From Lantana camara (Eukaryota; Streptophyta; Magnoliopsida; Lamiales; Verbenaceae), in assembly GCA_037501455.1 (NCBI GenBank), contig CM074865.1, forward strand, positions 15,570,501-15,634,500: 64,000 nucleotides of DNA, in the 5' to 3' direction. Below, in pieces: positions 1 to 10,706 of the stretch. A program made the position numbers and the translations under genes. The notes below the pieces were generated by a model. The model saw only the letters and a program-made list of their open reading frames with translations. It did no database searches and was not told the origin of the DNA. Positions within the stretch are counted from its first letter, which is position 1; every line of letters starts with the position of its first letter.

Positions 1-1629
1 TATGTCACATGCATGAGGATTAAATTAAGTGACAAGATTGATTAGATAAATGATAAATTAGGATTGAGTTGTGCACATACCTATGAGACAATATTAAGTA
101 TTATTAGGATGCAATTATCGAATATTCGCACGCATTAGAGGGATAGGCATAGGATTATTATATTAATCCATACATTTTTATGGCATGTGAGAAGATCTTG
201 GGATTGAGTCTCTCTGCACGAGCCCAGGGACAACTCTTATCTTACCCAACCCCAAGATTAATATTAATAGATTAATTATGATAAATCTTTGGGCAAACTT
301 TGTCTCGAGGTAAAACACAATCATTTTATTGATTATTTGCACATGGATTGTTATCCCCTTAATGTTTTCTTTCATTTTAATTCACTCACTTCAAAATACG
401 TTATCTCAATATTGTTTTTTTGGTTTCCCACTAGATATTTTTGTGAATTTGAGTACGAATTTGAGTACTGCAAATACGTAACATGGGTTTATCCGGATAT
501 TAGTCGGTGTAAGATACTCGACCATGTAATGTTGGGAAGATTCTATTCTAGACCTGGTTCGGCCGAGCAACGATTTGATCGAGACAGGTTCGGGTAGAAT
601 TTCCCGTAATGGTGTGATAAATATCTCCTATATATGGAAAAATATAGATCTTCCTCTTTTTCTTTTCAGCGCTTTTAATGTGTTAATAATTAATTAATGA
701 ATTATACCAAGTAAGATTTTGCAAGAAATTAGCGGGCCGGGGTAAACTTAATTTATGCCTTATTATTATTTTTGAAAGTTAAGTATATATTTGCTTTCAG
801 AAAAAATAGATAATTAAGAATATATTTATTTCAACAATCCTCCTTTAAAAACAAGGATATGTTTATTTTATGCTAGCTTTAGTAATTAGTATTAGTCTCA
901 TGAGTCATGAGCAGGCGAGCTAATAAAGATATAAAATTCACTATTTACTATTTAGTGGGTAACCCAATAGTCTTTTAAGCCCATTAACAAAGTCTTGACT
1001 TTTGGTGGGCTTTTATAGGCTTGGTGGTTTCTATGCACACATTTTATTTGCATTACATGGTAAAATACTAAAATGAGTTGTATTATATTCAACAATCTTA
1101 GAATTTATTGCAAATATGTGGAGAGAAACGAGTTGCTGCAAGCTTGGCGCTATGCCGGCTCAACTACTTTGCTACTGTCCGGATGTCTGAGCGTCTTCCA
1201 TGACCAATTATTGATTCTTTAGAGTCAGCGTGTAATAGGAATTCTTCTTTGAATATTGCCCATGGAACGTACTTGTTTTATGTTGGTTTTGGGCATTTTG
1301 ATTTGTATTCCTTACTTGATCGTTCGATCATGATTCATTGGTTGTGTATTTGGATATTCGGTAAAAAAATGTGGAGAGAAATCAACGGAAAAATATCGTT
1401 CCAAAATGGCATAATGAGATATACAAGATCTTCTTATCTTTTATAAATTATATAATCCAATATACCTTTTTGTGCAAATATAGAAGTTGCACTATTTATT
1501 AAACAAGTTTTTGTTAGTAGTGTTTGTTACCACACTTAATATGACAACTGTTGGTATTAGTTAGAAGGGTTCATAGCACTTTTCCTTCTCCGTCATCCAC
1601 CTGTATATATATATATATATATATATATA
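1..1629. other. AT-rich intergenic DNA, no supported gene
   Basis: No reading frame here resembles a known protein. The open frames are short, without codon bias or domain motifs. The stretch ends in a TA dinucleotide run at about 1603-1628 that abuts the next element. It may hold decayed transposon sequence, but I see no termini that would prove it. Confidence 0.5.
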
Positions 1630-2827
1630 GGAAATTGCTATTTTCGTCCCATAAATTACGCACTTTTTAATTTTGGTCCCAATCATTAGTGTTTTGTCAA
1701 TTTCCATCCGGTATTGTCTTGTTTTTTTGCAAATTTCATCCCACCAAAAATATTCCGTTAATTATTCCGCCTCAAATGCATATTCCGTAAAAGCTATTAT
1801 CATTTTACCCCTCTACAAATATTTTATTTTCAATTAAACCCCACAAATATTACATACATATACATTAAACCCATAAATTTAGAAAAAGATAAAAAAATAC
1901 CATCTTCCCAACTCATCCGACCCTCAACCAACCCACCACCGGTGCACTACACTCACTGCCACCTCCGCCACCATTACCACCACACTCCCAACAAATCGTC
2001 GTCACCACCACCACGAGTACACCAAATCGTTACCGCCACCACCACTATCACAAGTTGCCGCTTCAGCCGCCACTACCACCACACTTTCAATAAATCGCCG
2101 CCTCCGCCGCAACACCCCCAACAAATCGCCACCAGCACCATCACACCAAGTCTCTACCGCCACCATACTAAATCCACCGCCACAAATTTTTGATTAGATT
2201 CGCATAAAGGGGATGAGGATTTTTTGTGTATGTGGAGTTAGTGTGGCCGTGTGGGGTTGCTTAGGATTGATTTGTAAATTTGCAGAGAAGGCAAGGTGGG
2301 GATGGAAGAAAAGGGAGGGGGTGGGCGGGGCGTTCGGTGATGTTTCGGGGGGTGGGGGGAGAGAATTAAGGGGTGGGGGGAGATGTTTTCTTCTTTATTT
2401 TTTGTTTTAATTTTATTTTATATTTTACTTTTATGAATATTACGTAAAAATGATATATATTTTGGGTGGTTCTTTTTGTTTTTTGCTTATAAATTTTAAT
2501 TTATAAAAAAAACACAATAATACGCTAGTAAAAAATATGTATACATAATATATTGGTATAGTAAAATAATTCTTTTTATATAAATTAATATAGTATTTTG
2601 TTTTAAATGTAGAATGATTAGTATATTAATTTTTAGGGGCTTAAGTGAGAACAAAAAATTTCATAAGGGTTATACTGCAATTATTTTTATTTGGAATTGA
2701 TGGATAATTGACGGTGAGACGAAAATTGCAAAAAATAAGATAATACGGGACGAAAATTGACAAAACACTAATGGTTGGGGCCAAAATTAAAAAGTGAGTA
2801 ATTCATGGGACAAAAATAACAATTTCC
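1630..2827. mobile_element. Non-autonomous DNA transposon with long terminal inverted repeats
   Basis: The first roughly 130 bases (GGAAATTGCTATTTTCGTCC onward) return as a diverged inverted copy ending CAATTTCC at 2827. Shared blocks include TTTTTAATTTTGG and CATTAGTGTTTTGTCAATTT. No transposase is present between the arms. The interior holds a CCACCA-rich stretch (about 1930-2190) and a G-rich stretch (about 2280-2390) that give meaningless low-complexity frames. Long TIRs without a coding core fit a Mutator-like non-autonomous element. Both flanks are TA repeats, so I could not fix a target-site duplication and the superfamily stays open. It ends 23 bases before the copia LTR. Confidence 0.75.
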
Positions 2828-2850
2828 TCACATATATATATTCAGCTGCT

Positions 2851-3030
2851 TGGTGACAAGAAAGGCTAGGGATTTCTATAATCCCGTAATTATTGTAATT
2901 ATTTTGTTTTCTTTTTATAACTTAGATCTCCTTTGTATTTATACATGTATGTATCTTGTATTCTATTATTCAATTCAAGCAATACAGTAATACAATTTTC
3001 TCCCAAATATGGCGTCTATTATAGAAAACA
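2851..3030 (+). repeat. 5' LTR of the copia element
   Basis: The repeat begins TGGTGACAAG and ends AGAAAACA. It matches 25403-25582 at the same length. It contains a pyrimidine-rich middle and CAAGCAATACAGTAATACAA near its 3' end. The short length is typical of several plant copia lineages. The TA-rich, diverged stretch near 2937-2952 accounts for part of the difference between the two LTRs. Confidence 0.9.
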
Positions 3031-3048
3031 TGGTATCAGAGAGGAATT
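3031..3048 (+). other. Primer binding site (initiator Met tRNA) of the copia element
   Basis: TGGTATCAGAG starts at the base after the 5' LTR. It is complementary to the 3' end of plant initiator methionine tRNA, the usual primer of copia reverse transcription. Its position fixes the 3' boundary of the LTR. Confidence 0.88.
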
Positions 3049-3104
3049 CGATCAACCAGTGATCCGGGGTTTTTGCTCATCATGTACCTCTACCTTTCTC
3101 AGCC

Positions 3105-4154
3105 ATGGCCGAAGACAGCGGCAGCAACACAGGCAAGGAATCAGAGCCCGATTGCTTGGTCAACCAACTAGCTAGCCTATTCCAGAACCTCCAACCCCAA
3201 ACCGAAAAACCATCAGAGCCATACACCACAAACGATTTCAGTCAGCATCAAGTTAAACCAATTCAATTACTCCCTGTGGGCTCGTCTGATGAAACTAGCC
3301 ATCGGAGGACGAGGCAAACTCAACCATATCATAGGAGTGCTACCACCACCACTACCCAATCAGCCAAATCACCGTAGATGGGAACAGGATGACCTTATTA
3401 TCTGTTCTTGGCTCCTCGAGAACATGGAGCTAGACCTCATTACCTACTACGCCGAGTACCCCATCACAAAGGCGCTAAGGGATGGTTTGCACGCCACCTA
3501 TAGCCAAGGGGGCGATGGATTACAAATTTATGACTTGATCATCCGGGCCAACAATCTGAAACAGGGGACCAATTTGATTGAGCTGTACTACAGTAACATT
3601 CAACGGATCTGGAGAGAGATCGATGTGAGACAGCCTAACCCGATGAAGGATGAAGAAGATATTGCTACCTTCAACAGTTTAAAGTCCGAAAATTGGCTAT
3701 TTCAGTTTTTAGCCGGAATCAACGATAAATTTGACGCCGATCGCAGGGATCTCCTCAGAGAAAGCTCATTTCCCTCAGTCAAAAAGGCGTACGCCATTAT
3801 CTGACGGGAAAGAGCCTGTCAAGGTATCATGGAGAGTGAGAGCGACGGAGATGGTAGCTCATCATTGGCACACGCCTTAGGAGTAGGGACTGGGCTAATC
3901 ACCCAAAACCTAGCAGCTTTTGTGAAAGGGGCGCCGCCAAGTTTCCCCACCAGGTTCGGGCTAGGCGCGCCACCGCCGAAGGGTCCGGCACAATCACTCC
4001 GGAACGGCAGCGGGAACAGGGGTGTTGTCAAGTGCAGCAAATGTAAATGGCTCGGCCACAACAAGGAGACTTGCTACGAAATCATTGGTTTTCCTAACGG
4101 GTGGAAGAGCCAAGGCGGGAAAAAGGGTTGCACAAGGTGTCACCGCCATAGCTG
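3105..4154 (+). pseudogene. gag: Copia gag (nucleocapsid) remnant
   Basis: The frame opens at the ATG at 3105 and shifts at about 3289-3377 into a second frame that carries the capsid-like core (3373-3804, with WLLENMEL, AYPITKALRDGL-like and AGINDKFD segments). A stop follows at 3802-3804. A third open piece (3829-4155) ends in a CCHC zinc knuckle, CSKCKWLGHNKETC (CX2CX4HX4C), at about 4033-4074, the nucleic-acid-binding signature of Gag. The protein would form the cytoplasmic virus-like particle. Stops and frame changes make it non-functional. It lies 74 bases after the PBS, as expected. Confidence 0.85.
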
Positions 4155-4272
4155 ACGACGAGAACACTAGAGAAGAGAGCAGGGGGACAGGGGAAGAAAA
4201 AGGGGGTTTCTCTCTAGCAATAGTAGCGGCGCACGATGGGAGTGAGAAAGGGAAAGCAAGTTTAGGTATAAA

Positions 4273-4992
4273 GTGGGTGGGGGGGGGGGGGGGATTGTCA
4301 CCTTTACCTCTCCACCTCACCAACTTTTTCTCTTTTCAATTCAGCCCCCCAAGTTCGTAATTATGGAAAAATTGATTCCACAAACTAAGAAAAATGCAGT
4401 GTTACCCCCAACTCAGATATCAAGGAAATTGATTCAGCTTTTAGGACCTCCGGATACAATGACTTATGATCATCTTGATTTAGTTGATGTCACCACTCCA
4501 AAGCGAGCCTCGATACAGAATGCAAACGGGGGCCTCTCTTCGGTTCTCGAAGCTGGAACTCTTTCATTATCACCTACTCTAAAATTACAGAACTGTCTTC
4601 ATGTCCCCAACTTATCTTGTAAACTGTTATCTATTAGTCACGTTATAAAGGAGTTAAATTGTATCGTGCTAATGTTTCTCGGTTTCTGCTTATTACAAGA
4701 TATTCAGTCGGGGAGCATGATTGGGCGTGGTACTGAAAGCGGAGGGTTGTATTACGTGGATGAGGTGGCTCGACAAGGAACTGCAGCCCTTGCTCACGGG
4801 ATAGTGAACTGCCAACAATGGTGTTGGCATCGTCGGTTGGGTCATCCATCCCCAGGGTATCTCCAGTTGTTATTTCCTCAGTTTTTTTTCCTGAAAATAA
4901 TAAATTTTCTTGTGAGACGTGTATTCATGCAAAGAGTTATAGATAATCTTTTTTGGTTTCCAGTTTTCGCACTTATAAAGTCTTTTCTTTAG
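4273..4992 (+). pseudogene. pol: Copia protease to GAG-pre-integrase region, degraded
   Basis: The region opens after a 15-G homopolymer (4279-4293). It contains LHVPNLSCKLLSISHV-like sequence (about 4597-4644), the usual block between protease and integrase in copia polyproteins. It then has HRRLGHPSPGY (about 4829-4860), the HX3-4H part of the pre-integrase zinc-binding motif. No intact DTG/DSG protease site is readable, so that part is lost or too diverged. The homopolymer probably breaks the frame between gag and pol. Confidence 0.75.
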
Positions 4993-5546
4993 TACATTCT
5001 GCTGTATGGGGTCCTTCCCCGAACATTAGTTTGAACTATGGTTTTAAATACTTTGTTCTTTTTATTGATGACTATTTGAGAATGACGTGGGTGTATTTTC
5101 TCAAACATAAGTCAGAAGTTACTGCTAAGTTTATAGAATTCTTTCAAATGGTTCGAACTCAATATAACTCTTAGGTCCGGGTGCTTAGGTTTGATAATGG
5201 GGGGAAGTTTGTTAATGCCACCATGAAACAGTTTTTTCAAAAGCACGGGCTCATACGCCAAACCTCTTGTCTAGATACCCCCCAGCAAAATGGGGTAGTA
5301 GAACGAAAAAACCACCAACTCCTTGAGATGTCTAAATCCCTCCTCATTGAGTCCTACTGTCCGAAGTACATGTGGCCCGAAGCTGTCACCACCTCCATCT
5401 ACCTAGTAAACCAACTTCCCACAAAGTCCCTAAACCTGGAAACACCCCTTAGATGGTTTGCAAAACAAGTCAGTATCCCCTCTGTTTTGGCTCTACCTCC
5501 TATGGTGTTCGGGTGCTCAGTGTTTATTCATATCCCTAGAACCTAA
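4953..5546 (+). pseudogene. pol: Copia integrase core remnant
   Basis: Two adjoining frames carry a DDE integrase core. The first (4953-5174) has AVWGPSP and YFVLFIDDYLRMTWVYFLK, including a first catalytic Asp region. It ends in a stop at 5173-5175. The second (from 5181) reads LRFDNGGKF with the second Asp, then QTSCLDTPQQNGVVERKN with the catalytic Glu, the canonical copia block. The enzyme would insert the cDNA into chromosomes. The internal stop and later frame change at about 5458-5546 show it is inactive. Confidence 0.88.
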
Positions 5547-5642
5547 AGAACCAACCTCGATCCCTGTTCCATCAAATGTATCTTTGTCGGGTATGGGGTT
5601 CATCAGAAGGGATATCGGTGTTATCATCCTCCCACTAGGCGA

Positions 5643-6950
5643 ATGTACAACACCATGGATTATAATTTCATTGAGGCCGAGTTTTTCTTTGCCTCCCTAT
5701 TTAGTGGTCAGGGGGAGATTAGACAGCAAGATCCACTTAGTGGGATATCACTACACTCACCCCCTCCCCACTCTTGGCTAGACATAGTTCCAACAGAGCA
5801 AGTAGGTGGAACCACAGAGCCAACCTCTCCCGTGGTACAACCCCTCACTATTTCCGCAGCGCCCGTCACCCCCGAGGATAGTCCTGAGGTTAGTGATCAT
5901 ATGTCGGATAACTCTACTTCTGTTATTCCTTCAGCTCTTCCATATAGTCCTAACAATGCAAGGGATATTGAGACACAAGAGGAGAATAATGTGCAGGGGG
6001 AGCCAACAAGATATGAGTTTCCACCCAGAGCCAACAGGAGGATCCCACCCAAGAGGTATGAACCGGAGCACGTAGGCAGGACTCTGAGATATCCTCTAGC
6101 TAATATTTCCATTGGGTGCCTTGCTACACGGGCTCATGCATATACTGCATCCATCTATTTTGACAGGATCCCAAATAAGGTGGAGAAAGCACTTATAGAG
6201 AGTAAGTGGGTTCAGACTATGGAAACAGAGATGGAGGCACTAAGGAAAAATAAAACTTGGGAAAAGTGCATACTTCCTCCAGGAAAAAAGGTAGTAGGGT
6301 GCAGATGGGTGTATACAGTAAAACACCGAGTAGATGGGAGTGTCGAGAGGTACAAGGCGAGGTTAGTAGCAAAGGGGTATACGCAGACGTATGACATTGA
6401 TTACTCTGAAACTTTCTCTCCAGTGGCAAAGATCGATACCATCAGGGTATTATTCTCTATAGCTGCCAACCGAGACTGGAAGTTACATCAGTTTGATTTC
6501 AAGAACGCATTCTTGCATGGGGATCTACAAGAAGAAGTGTATATGGAGCCTCCACCGGGATTCACCCAGGACTTTGGGGACAGAGAGGTGTGCAGACCGA
6601 AAAAGGCCTTATACGGTTTAAAGCAGTCTCCCCCGGCTTGGTTTGGAAGGTTCTCAACAACAATGACGAAGTATGGGTACCACCAGAGTAATTCGGACCA
6701 TACACTCTTCGTCAAGAAAAGGGATGGGCGTGTTACGTGCCTCATCATCTATGTAGACGATATGATCATCACCGGAGATGATACAGAGAAATTGTCCAAT
6801 TGAGAGAGAACCTGTTCAAAGAATTCGAAATGAAGGACTTGGGGCAGCTGAAGTACTTCCTTGGGATAGAGGTACTGATATCTAAGAAAGGCATATATAT
6901 TTCGCAGAGGAAATTTGTTCTTAATCTTCTAGCAGAGACAGAACTTTTAG
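5643..6950 (+). pseudogene. pol: Copia reverse transcriptase, 5' part, cut by an insertion
   Basis: The frame 5643-6803 encodes the copia RT domain. Visible blocks are GCRWVYTVKHRVDGSVERYK, ARLVAKGYTQ, ETFSPVAKIDTIR, KLHQFDFKNAFLHGDL, CRPKKALYGLKQSPPAWF and the catalytic IIYVDDMIITGDD (YVDD codons at 6750-6761). A frameshift near 6800 ends this frame, but homology continues (FKEFEMKDLGQLKYFLGIEV) to LLAET at about 6934. Sequence rich in CCGTCGG/CCGTTGG words then takes over: the left arm of a CACTA element. The rest of RT and RNase H resume at 24653. Confidence 0.92.
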
Positions 6951-7713
6951 AAAATTTTCCGTCGGTTTATTAATTCTTCATTAAAAAAAAACCAACAGAA
7001 TTTTTTTTCCCATCGGTTTTTTTATTCTTCATTAAAAAAAAAAACCAACGGAATCCTTTCCGTTGGTTTTCCATTGGAATTTTCATTGAAAGAAAATTCC
7101 ATTGATTTTCGTTGGAATTTTTCTTTCAAATTTAATTAGAAAAATATGATTATAGTTAATAACAATAATTATATATTTAAAAATTATATAATATACAAAT
7201 TATAAATTATTAATATGATATTTTATATAATTTTAATTATATACATTATTAATTAAAACATAAAAGTATATAAACTAATAATTTTTATATTACTAATAAA
7301 AACAATGTGCGTTGCACATTAAGTATACGATTTATCTAAATATTATAAATAATTGAATTATTAAAATAAAAATATTTAGAACATCAATATTTTAACTTTA
7401 AATATAGTGAGGAGACCTTAATTGAAATTTAATTTTCTAATAGACAATCTCACTTATATAAACAAAAAGTTTATAATTTTAAATTACCACTCTTATAATG
7501 CTCAAACAATTCTAATAGTTATTAGCAATGATTCTATATTTATATAGAAACATAATTTTATTTATAATTTTGAATTAATAATTTAAGTGAAACGATGTAA
7601 ATATTGTTTTTATATTACTAATTTTATTTTTAAATGTACAAATATCTTATAATGTAACTTATAATTAATATAATAATTTTAGAAAGAGTTCTTATTATGA
7701 TACTCTATATATT

Positions 7714-8569
7714 TGATGGCGCAGAAACTTAGAAGGTTGCTTTAACACCAAACACTTTAAGATTTGTTTAGGGAAGGGAAGACCATCACAGGCGTTTGGG
7801 CCTCAGGAACGGGGTTTCCTTTTGAGCGTGGGTTCTTCCGGCTAGGATAACACCAAGAGTACAAGTGCGATAAAGATGCAGCTGAGGTGAGTGTAACGCA
7901 GAGCTTGGGAAGAAGAAAATGGAGGAAACTGTGCCTAGTTTTAGAGTGCAGTGTATTGTCAAGAAGATGACTTGGGGAAGAAAGCATGTGTTTTCCCCTA
8001 TTTATATGTTAGGGGTGAGGGTGCTTTGGGTAATTTGACCTAGGGGTCCCAAACCTGTGTTGCCCTAACACGTGGCGAACCGTGATGGTATGAAAGCGAT
8101 GACTCTGAAAGTGGGCGACGTGTCAGGTACGAGGTGTGCACTGCCACTGTGTCAGAGGTTGTTAGCGAGAGTCGTGCGCTGGTAGGCTCAAGATCTATCA
8201 TGCAGGCCTACGGATGCCTCTCTTAGGGCAGATCTTACCCGAGCGAGGGTGACGCTCGAAGGGATGCACGAGAGGGTTTCCTCTGACAGATGACCCACGA
8301 GCGTCAAATACTCGAGCGTAAGAGAGGGAGGAGCCCTCGTGGAGTGTTTCCCTGGGAAGGGTGGCTTTGAGGGACCGTAGCACGAGCGTCGGGTTTGACA
8401 GCCTGAACCCCCCGCTCGAATAGTGGACCGAGGCGCATGGGCCTGGATTAGTCAACAAGTGAATGGGCTGGGTTGGTCCACGAGCCCTGTAATGCGAGCG
8501 TCCAAGCTTTATGTCTGCGGATGGCGACACATGTACAACGTTGATCCGAGCGTGATTTTGGCCTTATCA
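7714..8569 (-). repeat. 3' LTR of the Tat-like element
   Basis: An 856-bp LTR, uninterrupted, matching 15375-23858 once the insertions there are removed. On the plus strand it starts TGATGGCGCAG and ends GGCCTTATCA. It contains a TATA-like CCCTATTTATATG at about 7997-8010. No polypurine tract adjoins it on the inner side; integrase coding sequence abuts it directly. Confidence 0.9.
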
Positions 8570-9515
8570 TTTTGCAGATGATGAGAACCGTTATCTGAGA
8601 TGAGCACCCTCGGGATACCATATTTGCAGATGATGTTCTTCCAAATGAAGTCCCTCACCACTTTGAACGTTATCTTTGCGACCGCTTCAGCTACGGCCCA
8701 CTTGGTGAAATAGTCCACATCGAGGATTACAAATTTCTTTTGTCCGATCGCCATTGGAAGGGGCCTCACTATATCGATGCCCCACTGGTCGAAGGGCCAT
8801 GAAACGTCAATAGGGATCATTTGGGCTGTCGGTAGTTGAGGGGTGTTGGAATGAAACTGGCACTTAGGACATTTCTTGGAGTAGCTGATGGCATCATGCA
8901 GTAGCGAGGGCCAGTAAAACCCACTCCTTAATACTTTCTTAGCTAGAATTCGACCGTCAGAGTGCTTCCCACAACTTTCGTTGTGCACATGTTCTAACAC
9001 TTCCTTGGCTTGCGAGGGTCTCAGGCACCTTAATGGTGGACCCTCGAAAGACCGCTTGAATAATCGACCATCGCTGTCAAGAGAGAAGCGAGGGGCCTTA
9101 CTCCTAACCTTCCGTGCTTCCACTTTATCGCTCGGGCAGGTTCCATCCCTTAGAAACCTAATGATGTCATCGAGCCAACAAGGCTCGGAGGGATCGATCA
9201 TGCTCACTTCACCCGAGGGTCCCGTTTCGCGAATCAGTGGCTTCTCCATTCTGAGGAATGTAACTGAACGCTTGCAGGAATCTTCCAGAGCGGATGCAAA
9301 CTTGGAAAGAGCATCCGCATGCTCATTTTCCGTTCTCGGGATCTGCAACAGATGGAACTCTTTGAATTTGGAGATCACTTCCTTAGCACTCGCCAGGTAC
9401 TGTACCATAGTGGCTTCTCGAGCCTCATAAGTGCCATCAATTTGGCTTGCAATCAGCTGGGAGTCAACATATGCAGTGACCCAAGCAGCGCCATTCTGAA
9501 GGGCTATCCTGAGCC
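8570..9515 (-). pseudogene. pol: Gypsy integrase N-terminal part and end of second RNase H
   Basis: Read on the minus strand, the end of an archaeal-type RNase H appears first: AYVDSQLIASQ with a catalytic Asp, then PRTENEHADALSKFAS. The integrase zinc finger follows (HNESCGKH ... CPKCQ, an HHCC pattern), then the catalytic core with WGIDIVRPLP and LISDNG, the first two acidic residues. The third (Glu) and the whole C-terminal domain are missing, because the frame runs straight into the 3' LTR. A hAT element at 9516 separates this from the RNase H start. Confidence 0.9.
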
Positions 9516-10698
9516 TAGGGGTGTTCATAAAAACCGAAAACCGAACCGAACCGAACCGACCGAGGGGTTTTCGGTTTGCCCCGTTCAGATTTTTGGTTTT
9601 TCGGTTATTTCGGTTCGGTTTTTCGGTTAAATCGAACCGAACCGAAAACCGAACTAATAATATATATATTTTTTATAATTTTATATGTAATAAAAATTTT
9701 AAAAACGTGTTACCTAACTTACGTTTTTTGGGAATCAAAATTTTATTATTCGTCTCTCAACTCTCCAGATCTGGATCCCCAAATTTTACAAGCCTCAAAC
9801 CCTAGTTTTCCTCTTCCCAACTTGCATCCGCATCTCCAGAGACCAGACTCCAGACTCCAATTTCGACGGCAAGCGACGCCGGTAACGACGACGAGGCGAC
9901 AACGAAAACTCTCAGACCGTCGGCCTTCTTCTCTGACGTATTAATTATTTTTAAGGATAAAGTTCGATAAGTATGTCATAGCTAAGATGGATAGATATAC
10001 ATGCGATTCTTGAAAAGTCCAATATTGAAATTGTTTCATCAGGAATTAATAATCATCGTCCATTCTTCTTTCAATAATTATTGATTTCTTGTTTCAGCTG
10101 CACAAGTTTACTCTAAATTGTCAATTAAGGGGTGTTCTCGGCTACGGTTTTGAGTTCATCAAAATAATTTATCAATTATTTCTTGAAAAGTCCAATATTG
10201 AGAATTTTTCTAGTTTTTTTTTCTTTTCGATTCTTGATGTTTGATTTCCAGCTTCTAAATCTTGAGGTGAGGAAGAAAGATATATTTTGCTAAGGAGGAA
10301 AGATATTGAAGTCTTGAAGATTTGAAGCTTGAAGAGAATTCGAAGAAGTTGCATAATTGTTGTTTAATTTTGTAGATTTGTTCTTCAGACAATCTGTTGG
10401 AGTTTGTAGTTGGAGTTCTCATTTCTGTAATGTTTTCATCGTGACTAATGTTTCTGTAATGTTTATGTATGTATGTTGAGAGATGATTGTCTGTGTTGTG
10501 TGTTGAGCTATATTCACCTTTTTTCTTTTTCTCAATAATATCCGAGATTCGGTTTTTTCGGCCGAAAACCGAAACCGAACCGAACCGAACCGAACATGAT
10601 TCGATTCGGTTTTGGTTTAGGTTTTTCAAAAACCGAAGGTTTGGTTAACCGAACCGAAACTTCGGTTTGGCCGAAAAACCGAACCGTGAACACCCCTA
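9516..10698. mobile_element. Non-autonomous hAT-type element in the gypsy RNase H
   Basis: Ends are TAGGGGTGTTCA (9516) and TGAACACCCCTA (10698), exact inverted repeats. They are flanked by a perfect 8-bp duplication CCTGAGCC (9508-9515 and 10699-10706), which fits hAT. Both arms are packed with CGAACCGAAC / GGTTCGGTTTTCGG subterminal repeats (9537-9655 and 10551-10686). Inside are an intron-poor, 5'UTR-like CT-rich segment (about 9760-9940) and AT-rich DNA, with no transposase. The 1,183-bp element interrupts the codons between GL and RIALQNGA of the RNase H. Confidence 0.9.
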
Positions 10699-10706
10699 CC
10701 TGAGCC

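Noticed and set aside
289..597. 102-codon open frame on the plus strand
   Set aside because: No domain, no codon bias, tyrosine/phenylalanine-rich as expected for AT-rich random DNA; no supporting promoter or splice context.
1942..2193. His/Pro/Thr-rich frame that might be a proline-rich protein
   Set aside because: It is a translation of CCACCA low-complexity sequence inside the long-TIR element; other frames are equally open.
8198..8530. 110-codon frame in the gypsy LTR, also present at 23478-23819
   Set aside because: Its recurrence comes from the LTR duplication, not from protein conservation; it has no known domain.
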